From Nitrospinota bacterium (GTDB lineage Bacteria > JAUXIQ01): a stretch of DNA of 16,649 nucleotides. A program made the position numbers and the translations under genes. The notes beneath the pieces were generated by a model. That model was given only the letters and a program-made list of their open reading frames with translations. It was not told the DNA's origin and searched no databases. The stretch lies in NCBI GenBank assembly GCA_030620925.1, contig JAUXIQ010000008.1, positions 1-16,649 on the forward strand. Reading direction: 5' to 3'. Below are positions 16,268-16,649 of this stretch, in pieces. Every line of letters begins with the position of its first letter. Position 1 is the stretch's first letter.

Positions 16268-16649
16268 ATGCGTAATCTGAAACCGTTCTTTGTCGGGCTG
16301 ATATTTCTGGCCACGACTCTTACGATAGCTTACGATGTTTCCTATGCGGATGTAGAGGAAGACATCTCGGAGATAAAGCGTGAACTGGGGGAATTGAAGA
16401 AAGACGTGGCAGAGATCAAGAAGCTGCTCCAGGCCGTTGTATCCAGGGCCAGGGCTCCGGAAAAGACCACCGCCGTTACCACCGTAGACAACGATCCGGT
16501 GCTGGGGTCCCCTACGGCGCCAGTGACGCTCGTGGAGTTTTCCGATTATCAGTGCCCTTACTGTGCCCGTTTCTTCAAGACGACGTATCCTGCGCTTTTA
16601 GAGGATTATATCAAGAAAGGCAAACTGCGATACGTATACCGGGATTTCC
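16268..16649 (+). CDS. Exported DsbA-like thiol:disulfide protein (5' part; cut by right edge)
   Basis: Only the first 127 codons are present. The product starts with a signal sequence (basic MRNLK, hydrophobic 7-21, likely cleavage after SYA near residue 27). A charged heptad-like stretch at about 29-58 (EEDISEIKRELGELKKDVAEIKKLL) predicts a short coiled coil, and a linker follows. From about 75 comes a thioredoxin-fold domain of the DsbA/BdbD type, beginning PVLGSPTAPVTLVEFSDYQ with the redox motif CPYC at 96-99 and RFFKTTYPAL after it. It probably oxidises or isomerises disulfides, or has a related redox role, in the periplasm. ATG at 16268 has AAAGGA 7 bases upstream. The N-terminal coiled coil suggests an oligomer, as in some DsbC/ScsC-like proteins. 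The missing C-terminal half prevents a finer call. Confidence 0.88.
   Translation, partial: MRNLKPFFVGLIFLATTLTIAYDVSYADVEEDISEIKRELGELKKDVAEIKKLLQAVVSRARAPEKTTAVTTVDNDPVLGSPTAPVTLVEFSDYQCPYCARFFKTTYPALLEDYIKKGKLRYVYRDF

Noticed and set aside
1-16649. CRISPR array, insertion sequence, integrase, toxin-antitoxin or phage genes
   Set aside because: No repeated spacer pattern, transposase motif, terminal repeats or small toxin-like gene pairs were seen; all substantial frames are housekeeping genes or their shadows.

Overview
The window reads as chromosomal housekeeping DNA from a diderm (LPS outer membrane) bacterium of moderate GC. The lptD gene requires an outer membrane, so a Gram-positive host is excluded despite the three-protein PurS/PurQ/PurL system that is familiar from Bacillus. 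That combination, the anaerobe-like IlvD, and the ilvC-accD-folC-lptD order fit a deltaproteobacterial (Desulfobacterota-like) or related anaerobic lineage. This placement is inference from protein texture and gene order, not from a search. No mobile element, CRISPR array, tRNA, rRNA or phage gene was seen.

Layout. Positions 1-5336 (all minus strand) hold a run transcribed in the order radC, WalJ/YycJ-like metallo-hydrolase, purB, purS, purQ, purL, with purL running off the left edge. PurS, PurQ and PurL together form the FGAM synthase of purine synthesis, and PurB acts later in the same pathway. The spacings (7 to 70 bp, with one 4-base overlap) suggest one transcription unit. Positions 5337-5637 are a 301-base non-coding gap with a neat GAAA-capped hairpin close to radC.

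Positions 5638-15150 (all minus strand) are transcribed in the order ilvD, ilvB, ilvN, ilvC, accD, folC, lptD. The first four encode the common valine/isoleucine pathway: acetolactate synthase large and small subunits, ketol-acid reductoisomerase and dihydroxyacid dehydratase. AccD (acetyl-CoA carboxylase beta subunit), FolC (folylpolyglutamate synthase) and LptD (LPS insertion at the outer membrane) follow. A good promoter candidate precedes ilvD, and an AT-rich spacer with a second candidate precedes ilvB.

Positions 15151-15347 are a divergent promoter region. To its right, on the plus strand, lie a LACTB2-like metallo-beta-lactamase-fold protein with a C-terminal winged helix, and the first 127 codons of an exported DsbA-like thiol:disulfide protein cut by the right edge.

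I found no novel defence, mobile or biosynthetic system. The points worth a second look are modest: the LptD cysteine pattern, the IlvD cluster-ligand pattern, an eight-C tract plus inverted repeat before ilvC, several intergenic dyads, and the fused operon order.
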